From Streptomyces sp. NBC_00341 (lineage in GTDB: Bacteria > Actinomycetota > Actinomycetes > Streptomycetales > Streptomycetaceae), in NCBI RefSeq assembly GCF_041435055.1, contig NZ_CP108002.1, positions 4,216,001 to 4,280,000 of the forward strand: a stretch of 64,000 nucleotides of DNA, written 5' to 3'. Of the stretch, positions 8,701 through 15,137 are shown in pieces; positions within the stretch are counted from its first letter, which is position 1, and each line of letters begins with the position of its first letter. Under the pieces are notes generated by a model. That model saw only the letters and a program-made list of their open reading frames with translations, was not told the origin of the DNA and ran no database searches. The translations under genes were made by a program, and so were the position numbers.

Positions 8701-10374
8701 CTCGGTCAGTGGCGCGCTGCCCGGCGCGACGGCCGTCAGCAGCGGATATCCCTGCGCGGCGGTGGCGTTGTCGGAGGTTCCCTCCGGAGAGGTGTCCCCC
8801 GTGTACGCCCGGATCAGATCCCGACGCGTGGCGGCGGGCAGGGTCGCGGACAGTACGACGACGGGCACCCTGTAACTGCCCAGCCAGGACAGCACCCGCT
8901 CCAGGTAGACGTTCATGTAGGCGTCTGAAGCGTGGGCTTCGTCAATCACGACGACCTTGCCCGCCAGCGCGAGATGGCGCAGCGCCAGGTGGCGGCTCTT
9001 GAGCCCGGCGAACAGGAGTTGGTCGATCGTCCCGACCGCGAACGACGAGAGCATTCCCTTCTTGCGGCCTCGCAGCCACTGGTGGGCTATCAGCTCGGCC
9101 GAACCGGGCCCGGCGTCCTTCGATGCCCTCCGGACACCGTCCGGCCCGTCCACGTCCACGGCCCGGACGCCACCCGCTCCGCCTGCACGCACCAGGCCCA
9201 TGTACTCATCGTTCAGCGCGGCATTGGCGTGTGCGAGGAAGACCGAGTGGCGCTCGGCGCACGGAAGATGGTCCAGCCACTTCAGGAGGCGCGGGAACAT
9301 GGCGTTGCCCGTCGCCCGGGTCGGCAGGGCGACGAAGCACCCGCCGGCCCCGCTGCGGGCCGCGAATATCTCCACCGCGGCGAGGGCCGCCTCGGTCTTG
9401 CCCTCCCCCATCGGTGCCTCGATCACCATCAGCCCCGGCTCGGGAAGGGCACGCGCGAGCCGTACGGCGGCTTCCTGCACCGGCCGGATCTCGGCCCCGC
9501 CCGGCAGGTCGAACCGCGTTGCGTACAACTCGGCCGGCGTCCCTTCCGGCTCTGCGGGCTCCCACGGGCCGGGCAGGTCAAGTCCGCGCCAGGCGGCGGC
9601 AATCCGTTCGTCCGGGGTACGGGGCGCGTCTTCGGGAAAGTACGGAAAGAGGTCGGGATTGCTCGCGATCCAGTCGGAGACGATGACGAGGGCCGTCAGC
9701 AGCACCTGCACGGTCTGCGGCAGCTTCACCGAGCGCCAGGCGTCAAGTCGTTCACGTACGCCGTAAGCCTCCGCACAGGCATCAAGCAACTCGTCCTGCA
9801 CACCGCGCCAAAGCGCCTCGCTCGGCCCCGGAGTGCGCAGCAGCTCGGGGTGCCTGTCGAGATCGTGGATCTGCGCGTACCCGGGTGGCACTCCGTGGTG
9901 CCCACCGGCCACCACCGCGAACTGCCCGGCCGCGCGCACCGTCCACCCGTGCCGCTCCACGAGCCATTCCTGCATCAGAAACTGCCCGGCCAGCCCGTGC
10001 GGCGCCAAACGCCGGTCGTCCCCCCACTGCTTCTGGTGCGGCATGTCCAGCCCGGCCCTGCGCATGCCGTTGGCGAGCCCATCGACCTGGCAGGCGAAGG
10101 CGGGCGTCGCCTTCCCGATGTCGTGCGTGGCAGCGAGCCAGACGACGAGGCGGCGGGCGTCGTCCGGGTGCGGGACCGCGTCAACAATCTGCTGCCGGAT
10201 CAGGCGGGGAACCCACTCGTCCCAGAGGAGGCCGGCGACAGCCGCGCTGTCGGACATGTGCTGCCACAGGGGCAACCAGCCTTCGGTGGAGTGGTCGTGC
10301 TTGGCCCACACCGTACGAGCGGGCGCGGTCAACGCCGAGCTGGGGAGGGGGCGTATCCGGCTTGCGTGGGACAT
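5758..10374 (-). CDS. cas3: Cas3-Cas8e (Cse1) fusion: nuclease-helicase joined to the Cascade large subunit
   Basis: A single 1,538-residue frame. Residues 1 to ~960 are Cas3: HD nuclease (His84-Asp85 in AATHDIGK, His-His at 159-160), Walker A MGEGKT at 322-327, DEAH at 478-481, SATLPAA, and motif VI in LMLQRMGRLHRH. From about residue 978 (nt 7443) the sequence is Cas8e/Cse1, opening with SFDLVSRPWLPV and containing the conserved GDPFFSMRMPEAERLGFAEAARWLVHTHAFDTSG region. No stop or frameshift separates the parts. Natural Cas3-Cse1 fusions are known in streptomycetes and support Cas3 recruitment by Cse1. The start ATG at 10374 gives a normal Cas3 N-terminus but lacks a clear Shine-Dalgarno sequence; the frame stays open to 10836 without family similarity. 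Confidence 0.95.
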   Translation of the reverse strand: MSHASRIRPLPSSALTAPARTVWAKHDHSTEGWLPLWQHMSDSAAVAGLLWDEWVPRLIRQQIVDAVPHPDDARRLVVWLAATHDIGKATPAFACQVDGLANGMRRAGLDMPHQKQWGDDRRLAPHGLAGQFLMQEWLVERHGWTVRAAGQFAVVAGGHHGVPPGYAQIHDLDRHPELLRTPGPSEALWRGVQDELLDACAEAYGVRERLDAWRSVKLPQTVQVLLTALVIVSDWIASNPDLFPYFPEDAPRTPDERIAAAWRGLDLPGPWEPAEPEGTPAELYATRFDLPGGAEIRPVQEAAVRLARALPEPGLMVIEAPMGEGKTEAALAAVEIFAARSGAGGCFVALPTRATGNAMFPRLLKWLDHLPCAERHSVFLAHANAALNDEYMGLVRAGGAGGVRAVDVDGPDGVRRASKDAGPGSAELIAHQWLRGRKKGMLSSFAVGTIDQLLFAGLKSRHLALRHLALAGKVVVIDEAHASDAYMNVYLERVLSWLGSYRVPVVVLSATLPAATRRDLIRAYTGDTSPEGTSDNATAAQGYPLLTAVAPGSAPLTECPPAAADRSTDVLLEPLGDDVSVLGDTLADALSGGGCALVVRNTVDRVLETAERLRARFGGTADVTVAHSRFMDLDRAALDARLLRLFGPDGDRPSGPRPHIVVASQVAEQSLDVDFDLLVTDLCPVDLMLQRMGRLHRHQRGPGQNQRPPALRRARCLVTGVDWNGKPPEPVRGSERVYGRHTLLRSLAVLRPYLHTQGSTLSLPQDILQLVQTAYGDQPIGPASWAEAMAAADLEHRTRRAEQQTEAEVYRLDRVRKPGRPVIGWIDAGVGDADDSRAGRAQVRDSEESLEVLVVQRQSDGSLTTVPWLDRGRGGLELPADAVPPPRAARALALSSMRLPFHFSKPWVLDRAIDELEELLIPAWQAKECPWLAGELILELDEHCQTQLAGYEIEYSSTHGLRVGRPGALDVRLVEHVPSFDLVSRPWLPVQRVDGTTAELSLLDVFAQASSLRRLVGDVPTQEFALLRLLLAILHDAVDGPDDVEDWADLWESEDAFEAIPAYLERHRARFDLLHPHQPFFQVAGLHTEKDEVFSLNRIVADVPNGDPFFSMRMPEAERLGFAEAARWLVHTHAFDTSGIKSGMAGDDRVKGGKVYPQGVGWAGNLGGVMAEGANLRESLLLNLVAPDHSTLRFRDDDTPAWCREPCGPGAESPLNLASRPSGPRDLYTWQTRRVRLHHDDTGVYGVVLGYGDPIVSRNKQLLEPMTGWRRSEAQEKKHGLARVYMPREHDPARGAWRGLAGLLQNVPGKGGAQSGEPAAFLRPGLLTWMARLVYEQALPSRFLFRTRIVGARYGTQQSVIDELIDDGVTMPVVLLHAQDKRYAVAAVDAVGDADLAVRALGDLAADLARAAGSDHEAHRDAARERGYGELDGPYRLWLRRLGESDDPAREREAWQRRVGRIIRDLGDDLLDSVTTAAWEGRVLDLGKGPQWFDDTSADKWFRIRLAKALPRALPIPAPRGSTSQGPVSEEDLVEETA

Positions 10375-10641
10375 GGGGCCATTGAATACAGCTCGGCGTT
10401 CGAATGTGTCCGGTCTTATGATTCCACACCTTGGAGGGTGGGCTTGCGGTAATGAGCGGGGCCGCTCCCAGGGACTTGAGAAGTCGGCCGCATCGGTGTC
10501 AGGGTTGGGCGAATGCGCCGATTGGACTGGATGCCCGATTCGGCAACTTGGGACTGCTCCCGTCGCAACATAGGCTGGACTCTCCGTTGGGCTCGCCACC
10601 CCTGGCGAGTTGCGCTGCGGGTGCAGGTCGACTTCGACCCT

Positions 10642-10791
10642 CAGTTCCCCACGCGTGTGGGGATGTCCCCTGTATGGACTCCCGATGCGCGTCATCCAAC
10701 GCTTGCTCCCCGCGCACGCGGGGGTAAACCGTCGCAGCTGGACTACACCGACGATCCGTACACGGTTCCCCCGTGCGCGCACGGGGGAACC
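10642..10791 (+). CRISPR. Degenerate three-repeat mini-array, candidate CreR-type guide RNA
   Basis: Three divergent repeats at 10642-10670 (CAGTTCCCCACGCGTGTGGG then GATGTCCCC), 10703-10731 (TTGCTCCCCGCGCACGCGGG then GGTAAACCG) and 10763-10791. They are separated by a 32-nt and a 31-nt spacer, giving the same ~61-nt period as the main arrays but the opposite orientation. The repeats differ from each other and from the array repeat yet keep the stem-loop. Spacer 1 (10671-10702) begins TGTATGGACTCCCGATG and matches the site at 10838. Known CreR elements have this make-up: two or more pseudo-repeats beside a cas promoter plus a spacer with seed-only complementarity. Assignment as CreR is inference. 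Confidence 0.7.
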
Positions 10792-10801
10792 GTGTACGGA
10801 T
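10754..10801. repeat. Perfect 48-bp palindrome containing the third mini-array repeat
   Basis: Left arm 10754-10777 (ATCCGTACACGGTTCCCCCG then TGCG) is the exact reverse complement of 10778-10801, with no loop and no mismatch. In RNA it folds into a very stable hairpin on either strand. It could end transcription of the mini-array RNA, attenuate leftward cas transcription, or be a recombination product of a repeat. Confidence 0.9.
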
Positions 10802-10835
10802 GCCCAGCCCCTGCACTCAGTCTGCATCAGCTTCA

Positions 10836-10841
10836 ACTGTA
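10836..10841 (-). promoter_or_regulatory. Possible -10 box for the cas operon, overlapping the guide match
   Basis: On the minus strand TACAGT fits the Streptomyces TAnnnT -10 pattern. A weak -35-like TGGTCA lies 15 bp upstream. It overlaps the first bases of the partial protospacer at 10838. Weak on its own; recorded because a Cascade bound there would block it. The implied 5' leader of ~455 nt is long. Confidence 0.25.
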
Positions 10842-10854
10842 TGGACTAGCGATG
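10838..10854 (+). promoter_or_regulatory. Partial protospacer for mini-array spacer 1
   Basis: TGTATGGACTAGCGATG matches bases 1-17 of spacer 1 (10671-10687) at 15 of 17 positions, with mismatches only at 11 and 12. Similarity stops soon after, which is a seed-plus pattern rather than a duplicated spacer. The three bases 5' of it are AAC; the E. coli I-E PAM is AAG and the PAM of this system is not known from the window. Confidence 0.55.
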
Positions 10855-11032
10855 GTTGACCAGGACTTCCCAACAGGAGTGCACCAAAGACGCCTCGCGT
10901 CGGGTCCTGCGCGTGTAGGGTCGCGAAGTACCCCAGGAGGACGGGTAGTTGGGCTGGCTCCTGCGCCAGTCCTGACGAGGACCCTTGTCCATCCGCCTCC
11001 ACGGCAAGCCACTCTGCAGAACGGAATGAGTC

Positions 11033-11233
11033 ATGCCCGCAACACATGGAACCGCGGCCGCACAGTCGGAGTTCGACCAGCCGTTCACCCGACAGCTCTT
11101 ACTGACAGTCATTGGAGCTGGTGCCGGTTCGATGTCCCCAATTGACCCAGGGATTCGCGTGGTCGTAGTCATCGTCGTACTGATCATTTTCGGTCGCTCA
11201 CTACGAGGCAGCCGCAACGGAGTTCGCGGATGA
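11033..11233 (+). CDS. Possible small single-pass membrane protein with a TTA codon
   Basis: 66-residue frame with a hydrophilic N-terminus, a hydrophobic stretch around LLLTVIGAGAG and one strong membrane segment (RVVVVIVVLIIFG) followed by basic residues (GRSLRGSRNG), an N-out/C-in type layout. A weak ribosome site (ACGGA) precedes the ATG. It includes a TTA leucine codon in LLL, which in Streptomyces depends on the bldA tRNA. Third-position GC bias is weaker than in neighbours, so it may be spurious or recently acquired. No family recognised. Confidence 0.4.
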   Translation: MPATHGTAAAQSEFDQPFTRQLLLTVIGAGAGSMSPIDPGIRVVVVIVVLIIFGRSLRGSRNGVRG

Positions 11234-11597
11234 CACCTGCGAGGCTCCAGAGGTTGCCTCGACTCAAAGAGGGCACACCTGATCGGGGGACGCGGCTGAG
11301 CATTTACACCGCACGGGCCGAGGCGTCGCCCCCGGCCCGTCGGTGCTACGCGGCGAGAAGGGCATCTGAGGCGCGACCGGTGCGGCGGGAAAAGCAGAGC
11401 AGACAGGCGTGACTGGGCTAACGGGACCAGCGGGCAAACCTGCCCGGCGGGATGGCCATGTGGACGTGGTGCAGGCCCCTGTCCAGCCTTCTGTCGTGGG
11501 GGCGTCTGACTGCGTTCCGGATCACGTGACGGGCCACACAGAAAGGGCCTTGCCCCATACCCTGACAGTGACGAGCTGTTCAGAGAGGGGCAAGGCC
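11234..11597. promoter_or_regulatory. Non-coding leader of the XRE gene with an 11-bp inverted repeat
   Basis: 364 bp with no supported gene. Near its 3' end GGCCTTGCCCC (11546-11556) and GGGGCAAGGCC (11587-11597) are perfect complements with a 30-bp centre; the right arm abuts the ATG at 11598 and contains part of the ribosome site. A smaller CTGACAG/CTGTTCAG pair lies inside. TACCCT at 11558 could be a -10 box. The arrangement suits autoregulation by the XRE protein or an RNA hairpin that hides the ribosome site. Confidence 0.5.
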
Positions 11598-12848
11598 ATG
11601 CCAGATGATGCTACCCCGGACCCTTACGCCGATCCGATCGCATTCGGCCAACGCATGCAGATCCTCCGTACGAAGCGGGGCATGTCGCGGCCGGTCGTGG
11701 CAGGGCTGCTGGGGATGTCGCAGTCGTGGGTGAAGCAAGTCGAGACGGGACAGATCGGTATGCCGAAGCTTCCCGTGATCCTGCGCATCGCCGAGTTGCT
11801 GCGCGTCCGCGACCTTTCGGACCTGACCGGCGACCAGTCCACCCCCGTCGATCTGTTCATCGGGCCGGGCCACTCACGGCTGCCGGAGGTGCGGGCGGCG
11901 GTGAATGCCTTGTCGCTGAGCGCGGACCGGCAGGCGCCGCCGGCCGAACACGTAGCGGCTCGACTGGCGAAGGCGTGGCAGGCACGGCACCGCGCGCCGA
12001 ACCACCGCGAGGTGCTGGGCGAGCTACTACCGGGGCTGATCGGGGACGCGCAGTTGACGGTGCGGCAGGCGGAGACAGCGGCTGAGCGGCGGGTGGGGCA
12101 GGCCATCCTGTCCGAGGTGTACAGCCTCAGCCAGTTCTTCGTGGCCTACCAGCCGGACAGTGCCCTGCTGTGGCGGGTGGCCGAGCGTGGCATGGTCGCG
12201 GCGCAGGAGTCCGAGGATCCGCACGCGATCGGTGTTGCGGCGTGGCTGGCCGCACAGGCACACCGCGACAGTGGGCCCGCGCACTTCGACGCGGCCGACG
12301 CCATGACGATGGAGGCCCTAAATTTCATACAGCGGTTCCTCCCAGCCGCCGACGACCGCACGATCGCCATTGCAGGCGCCCTCCAATTCGAGGCGGGGTA
12401 TACGGCGGCCCGGCGAGGGGCGAAGGGCGAGGCGTGGCGGTGGTGGGACAAGGCGAACGCCACCGCGGCCCGGCTGTCACCCGGCTACTACCACCCAGTT
12501 ACGTCGTTCTCCACCGCCATCATGGGCGCCCACGCCGTGACCGTGGCCGTGGAGCTGCGGGCTGGCGGGGAGTCAGTGCGGCAGGCAATCGACGCAGACA
12601 GCACAGCGATCCCGTCACGGCCGCGCCTGGCCCGACACCGCATCGAGGAGGCCCGCGCGTATCAGCTGGACGGGCAGCCTGAGACGGCCCTAGCCACGCT
12701 GGAGCGCGCCCACCGAGCAGCCCCGGAGACGATCCGCTACAACGGGTACGCCCGCCGGATCGTGCTGGAGGAGACGGAGTCCCGAGTGCCAGCTCGCCGC
12801 CAGCGTGCCGCGGCCCTGGCCGAGCAAATCGGACTACTCGCGGCGTAG
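11598..12848 (+). CDS. XRE-family helix-turn-helix regulator with large helical C-terminal domain
   Basis: 416 residues. An N-terminal XRE HTH spans about residues 14-70 (FGQRMQILRTKRGMSRPVVAGLLGMSQSWVKQVETGQ). The remaining ~330 residues are Ala-rich helices of the TPR-like kind common in Streptomyces XRE regulators. The ATG at 11598 follows GAGAGGGG at good spacing; the frame is open further upstream but lacks coding character. It leads three small overlapping-type genes and is followed by a terminator. Target genes cannot be read from the sequence; its position between the cas operon and array 2 may be incidental. Confidence 0.8.
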   Translation: MPDDATPDPYADPIAFGQRMQILRTKRGMSRPVVAGLLGMSQSWVKQVETGQIGMPKLPVILRIAELLRVRDLSDLTGDQSTPVDLFIGPGHSRLPEVRAAVNALSLSADRQAPPAEHVAARLAKAWQARHRAPNHREVLGELLPGLIGDAQLTVRQAETAAERRVGQAILSEVYSLSQFFVAYQPDSALLWRVAERGMVAAQESEDPHAIGVAAWLAAQAHRDSGPAHFDAADAMTMEALNFIQRFLPAADDRTIAIAGALQFEAGYTAARRGAKGEAWRWWDKANATAARLSPGYYHPVTSFSTAIMGAHAVTVAVELRAGGESVRQAIDADSTAIPSRPRLARHRIEEARAYQLDGQPETALATLERAHRAAPETIRYNGYARRIVLEETESRVPARRQRAAALAEQIGLLAA

Positions 12849-12861
12849 TTCGAACCCGTGA

Positions 12862-12888
12862 GCGAGGGACAGGAATCCTGCCCCTCGC
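12862..12888 (+). terminator. Hairpin after the XRE gene
   Basis: GCGAGGGACAGG and CCTGCCCCTCGC pair over 12 bp with one mismatch and a 3-nt loop, 14 bp after the stop codon. No U-tract, as is common for Streptomyces terminators. Confidence 0.6.
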
Positions 12889-12943
12889 CTGCGCTGCCCG
12901 CTCGTACCGTCGGGATACCGACCGCCGACGAGCCGAGGATGCC

Positions 12944-13162
12944 GTGATCGTGAGAGCACTACCACCAGTCAGCACCTTGACCGAGCAGCAGTCCCGTGGT
13001 TGGCGCTGCATCTGGTGCGACCACCCCCTCGTGTCCGGGCTGGACGTCGACCTGGGCGAGCAGCGCACGCACCCGGCCGACGGAGCCGCGTACAGCTGGT
13101 TCCCCCGGGCATGCGCGGACACCGCGACCTGCGCGGCCCAGGCCACGCGGGCGAGCACATGA
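12944..13162 (+). CDS. Small Cys-containing protein of unknown function
   Basis: 72 residues from a GTG preceded by GAGGAT. It contains CIWC and two further cysteines (RACADTATC), suggesting a small zinc-binding fold: CIWCDHPL then ..PRAC....TC. The sequence is of a type I associate with Streptomyces small hypothetical proteins next to XRE regulators. Its TGA overlaps the ATG of the next gene as ATGA. Function unknown. Confidence 0.7.
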   Translation: MIVRALPPVSTLTEQQSRGWRCIWCDHPLVSGLDVDLGEQRTHPADGAAYSWFPRACADTATCAAQATRAST

Positions 13163-13395
13163 GCCTGGTGATGCGGTTCGTGGAGTGGACGATCGGCGCT
13201 CCCCGCGGCGAGGCACCGCAGACCGTCATCCTGATCCGCTGCCTCACCCCGGGCTGCGGCGAGGAGTCCGAGCCGAGCCGCTCACACATCACCCCTGACA
13301 CCTGGGCGCTGAAGCACGCCGGGCGGATGAGGCACACCGAGTACGAAGAGGTCGCCCGCTGCCGCCTCGCCGCCACCCCCAAGGAGGCCGGGTGA
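13159..13395 (+). CDS. DUF7848-like small protein
   Basis: 78 residues, MSLVMRFVEWTIG...ILIRCLTPGCGEESEPS...WALKHAGRMRHTEYEE. It carries one CLTPGC pair and a His-rich segment and resembles the Streptomyces DUF7848 group. It is coupled to the gene before (ATGA) and after (GTGA). Role unknown. Confidence 0.7.
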   Translation: MSLVMRFVEWTIGAPRGEAPQTVILIRCLTPGCGEESEPSRSHITPDTWALKHAGRMRHTEYEEVARCRLAATPKEAG

Positions 13396-13553
13396 TCTGC
13401 GACCGCTGCGACCAGCTGATGCGGCCGGACGAAGCCGAGCAGATCTATATCGACGCGGCCTCGGGCGCCGGGGCCACGGTCAACGTCCACAGGGTGCTGT
13501 GCACCAGGTCGCGGACGCACCCACAGTCGTACCCGCAGCGCCCGGTTCGCTGA
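13392..13553 (+). CDS. Very small CxxC protein, third gene of the cassette
   Basis: 53 residues from a GTG at 13392 that overlaps the previous stop as GTGA. The N-terminus VICDRCDQLMRPDEAEQ is a compact CxxC knuckle, with another Cys in HRVLCTRS. Too short for ordinary gene calling, but the overlap and high third-position GC support it. It ends 62 bp before the leader-distal end of array 2. Confidence 0.65.
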   Translation: MICDRCDQLMRPDEAEQIYIDAASGAGATVNVHRVLCTRSRTHPQSYPQRPVR

Positions 13554-13615
13554 TCTCCCGCCCGTACCCGAGGCCGGCAGCGGCCCTGGCGGGCCTGATC
13601 CCGAACGAGGCGCAA

Positions 13616-14804
13616 GGGTTCATCCCTGCGTGCGCGGGGAGCAGCCCATCCGCACCTCGTACTTGGTGCCCTGGAGGGGTTCATCCCCGCACGCGCGGGG
13701 AGCAGAGGGGTCCGGTGCCAGCCCGGCCCCTCTATGCGGGTTCATCCCCGCACGCGCGGGGAGCAGGCCGTCGAGCCCGTGAGGCGGGGCGCGAGGACGG
13801 GTTCATCCCCGCACGCGCGGGGAGCAGGGCTGCGACTTTTTCAGCCCCTCCACGAGACCGGGTTCATCCCCGCACGCGCGGGGAGCAGCTCGGCCAGCTC
13901 GGAGCAGCTCTCACCACCGCGGGTTCATCCCCGCACGCGCGGGGAGCAGGCCGCGCGGATCGACACGAACATGCGGAAGTCGGGTTCATCCCCGCACGCG
14001 CGGGGAGCAGGAGCACGACCATGAGTCGCGTGTTCGATTCTTGGGTTCATCCCCGCACGCGCGGGGAGCAGTTCGGCGCCACCTTCAACACGACCGGGAT
14101 GCAGGGTTCATCCCCGCACGCGCGGGGAGCAGCGGAATGGACTGACATGGCGACCGATTCTGACGGGTTCATCCCCGCACGCGCGGGGAGCAGCGAAGAC
14201 CACGCCGTGCGACGTCTTCCCGCTCGGGTTCATCCCCGCACGCGCGGGGAGCAGTACACGCCATCGCCCTCGGCCGAACCGGAGACGGGTTCATCCCCGC
14301 ACGCGCGGGGAGCAGCGTACGGACACCGGGGCGCGCACGACCTTGATGGGTTCATCCCCGCACGCGCGGGGAGCAGCTCGCCAGCTTCGTGCCGCCGGAC
14401 CTGCGCAAGGGTTCATCCCCGCACGCGCGGGGAGCAGACCCGCTACCGCGTCGAGGACGCCGACGGGACGGGTTCATCCCCGCACGCGCGGGGAGCAGTT
14501 CGGGTCGGCGGGACTGGGAGCGGTGAGCTTGGGTTCATCCCCGCACGCGCGGGGAGCAGAACTCGGCGCGTCGCGACGGGCGACGCGCCGAGGGTTCATC
14601 CCCGCACGCGCGGGGAGCAGGTGGTAGGTGCATATATCTGAGGTGGGACCCTAGGGTTCATCCCCGCACGCGCGGGGAGCAGGGCGGCGCCGAGTTCACC
14701 GATCGCGCCACCCTGGGTTCATCCCCGCACGCGCGGGGAGCAGTACGACTCGGTGTTCACGCGGGTGCGGGTGCTGGGTTCATCCCCGCACGCGCGGGGA
14801 GCAG
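13616..14804 (-). CRISPR. Type I-E CRISPR array 2 (20 repeats, 19 spacers)
   Basis: Repeats start at 13616 and then every 61 bp, with one 62-bp step (14592 to 14654), up to 14776. The repeat is identical to that of array 1. The leftmost copy (13616-13644) is degenerate (CATCCCTGCGTGCGC), the usual mark of the leader-distal end. Leader and transcription are therefore on the right, reading leftward. The array has no cas genes of its own and must rely on the operon at 1-10.4 kb. Spacer 14560-14591 is self-complementary. Confidence 0.98.
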
Positions 14805-15137
14805 ACTGCCTGACCTCGGGTTCTCTGGCCGCATCCTGCCATTTCGAAGCAGCTTCGTGAAGTCCGGCATACACAGGCAAATCACCCAGCACTAACCCGG
14901 ACCCGCGCTGCCCCCCCCAGCCGCGCTCCGCCGCCGCACCGCCCGCCCGTGGCGCCAAAGAGCAAAAGGTGCCCCGAAGGGAACCGCCTGCCGGAGAGTG
15001 AGGCGCACCGAGCGAGCCGTCCGCCCCCGGGCGAAACGCGAACCCGAAGACCCCATCAAGGGTCCGGTTAGGGTAATGCGGGACTAAAGAGATCACCAAG
15101 TGCGTTTCGTAAGCGTCGCGCTCCTCGGGAGGAAGTC
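14805..15137 (-). promoter_or_regulatory. CRISPR leader of array 2 and adjoining non-coding DNA
   Basis: The first ~80 bp align with the leader of array 1: on the minus strand both carry GAAGCTGCT(T)CGAA.TGGC, and both plus-strand flanks begin ACT..C.TGACCT.. after the last repeat. The remaining ~250 bp up to the next gene show no coding signal beyond a GC-rich stretch and the upstream region of the RCK gene. Confidence 0.7.

Larger units (their letters stand above)
10375..11032. other. Non-coding region upstream of cas3 with mini-array and palindrome
   Basis: 658 bp without a supported gene. It holds the 5' region of the cas operon, a short hairpin (CTCGCCA/TGGCGAG at about 10592-10609), the degenerate mini-array (10642-10791), the 48-bp palindrome (10754-10801) and the partial match to mini-array spacer 1 (10838-10854). 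The frames that cross it on either strand translate CRISPR-repeat-like sequence and show no family signal. Confidence 0.75.

Noticed and set aside
10375..10836. 154-codon N-terminal extension of the cas3-cas8e frame
   Set aside because: It runs through the mini-array and palindrome, has no Cas3 similarity, and the first Cas3-like residues follow the ATG at 10374.
13499..14641. 380-codon frame across array 2 with the same peptide repeats
   Set aside because: CRISPR repeat read-through; the period is exactly repeat plus spacer.
15..14804. Self-targeting by spacers of the main arrays within this window
   Set aside because: No full spacer match was noticed by eye; only the mini-array spacer gave a convincing partial match. 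An exhaustive alignment was not possible here.
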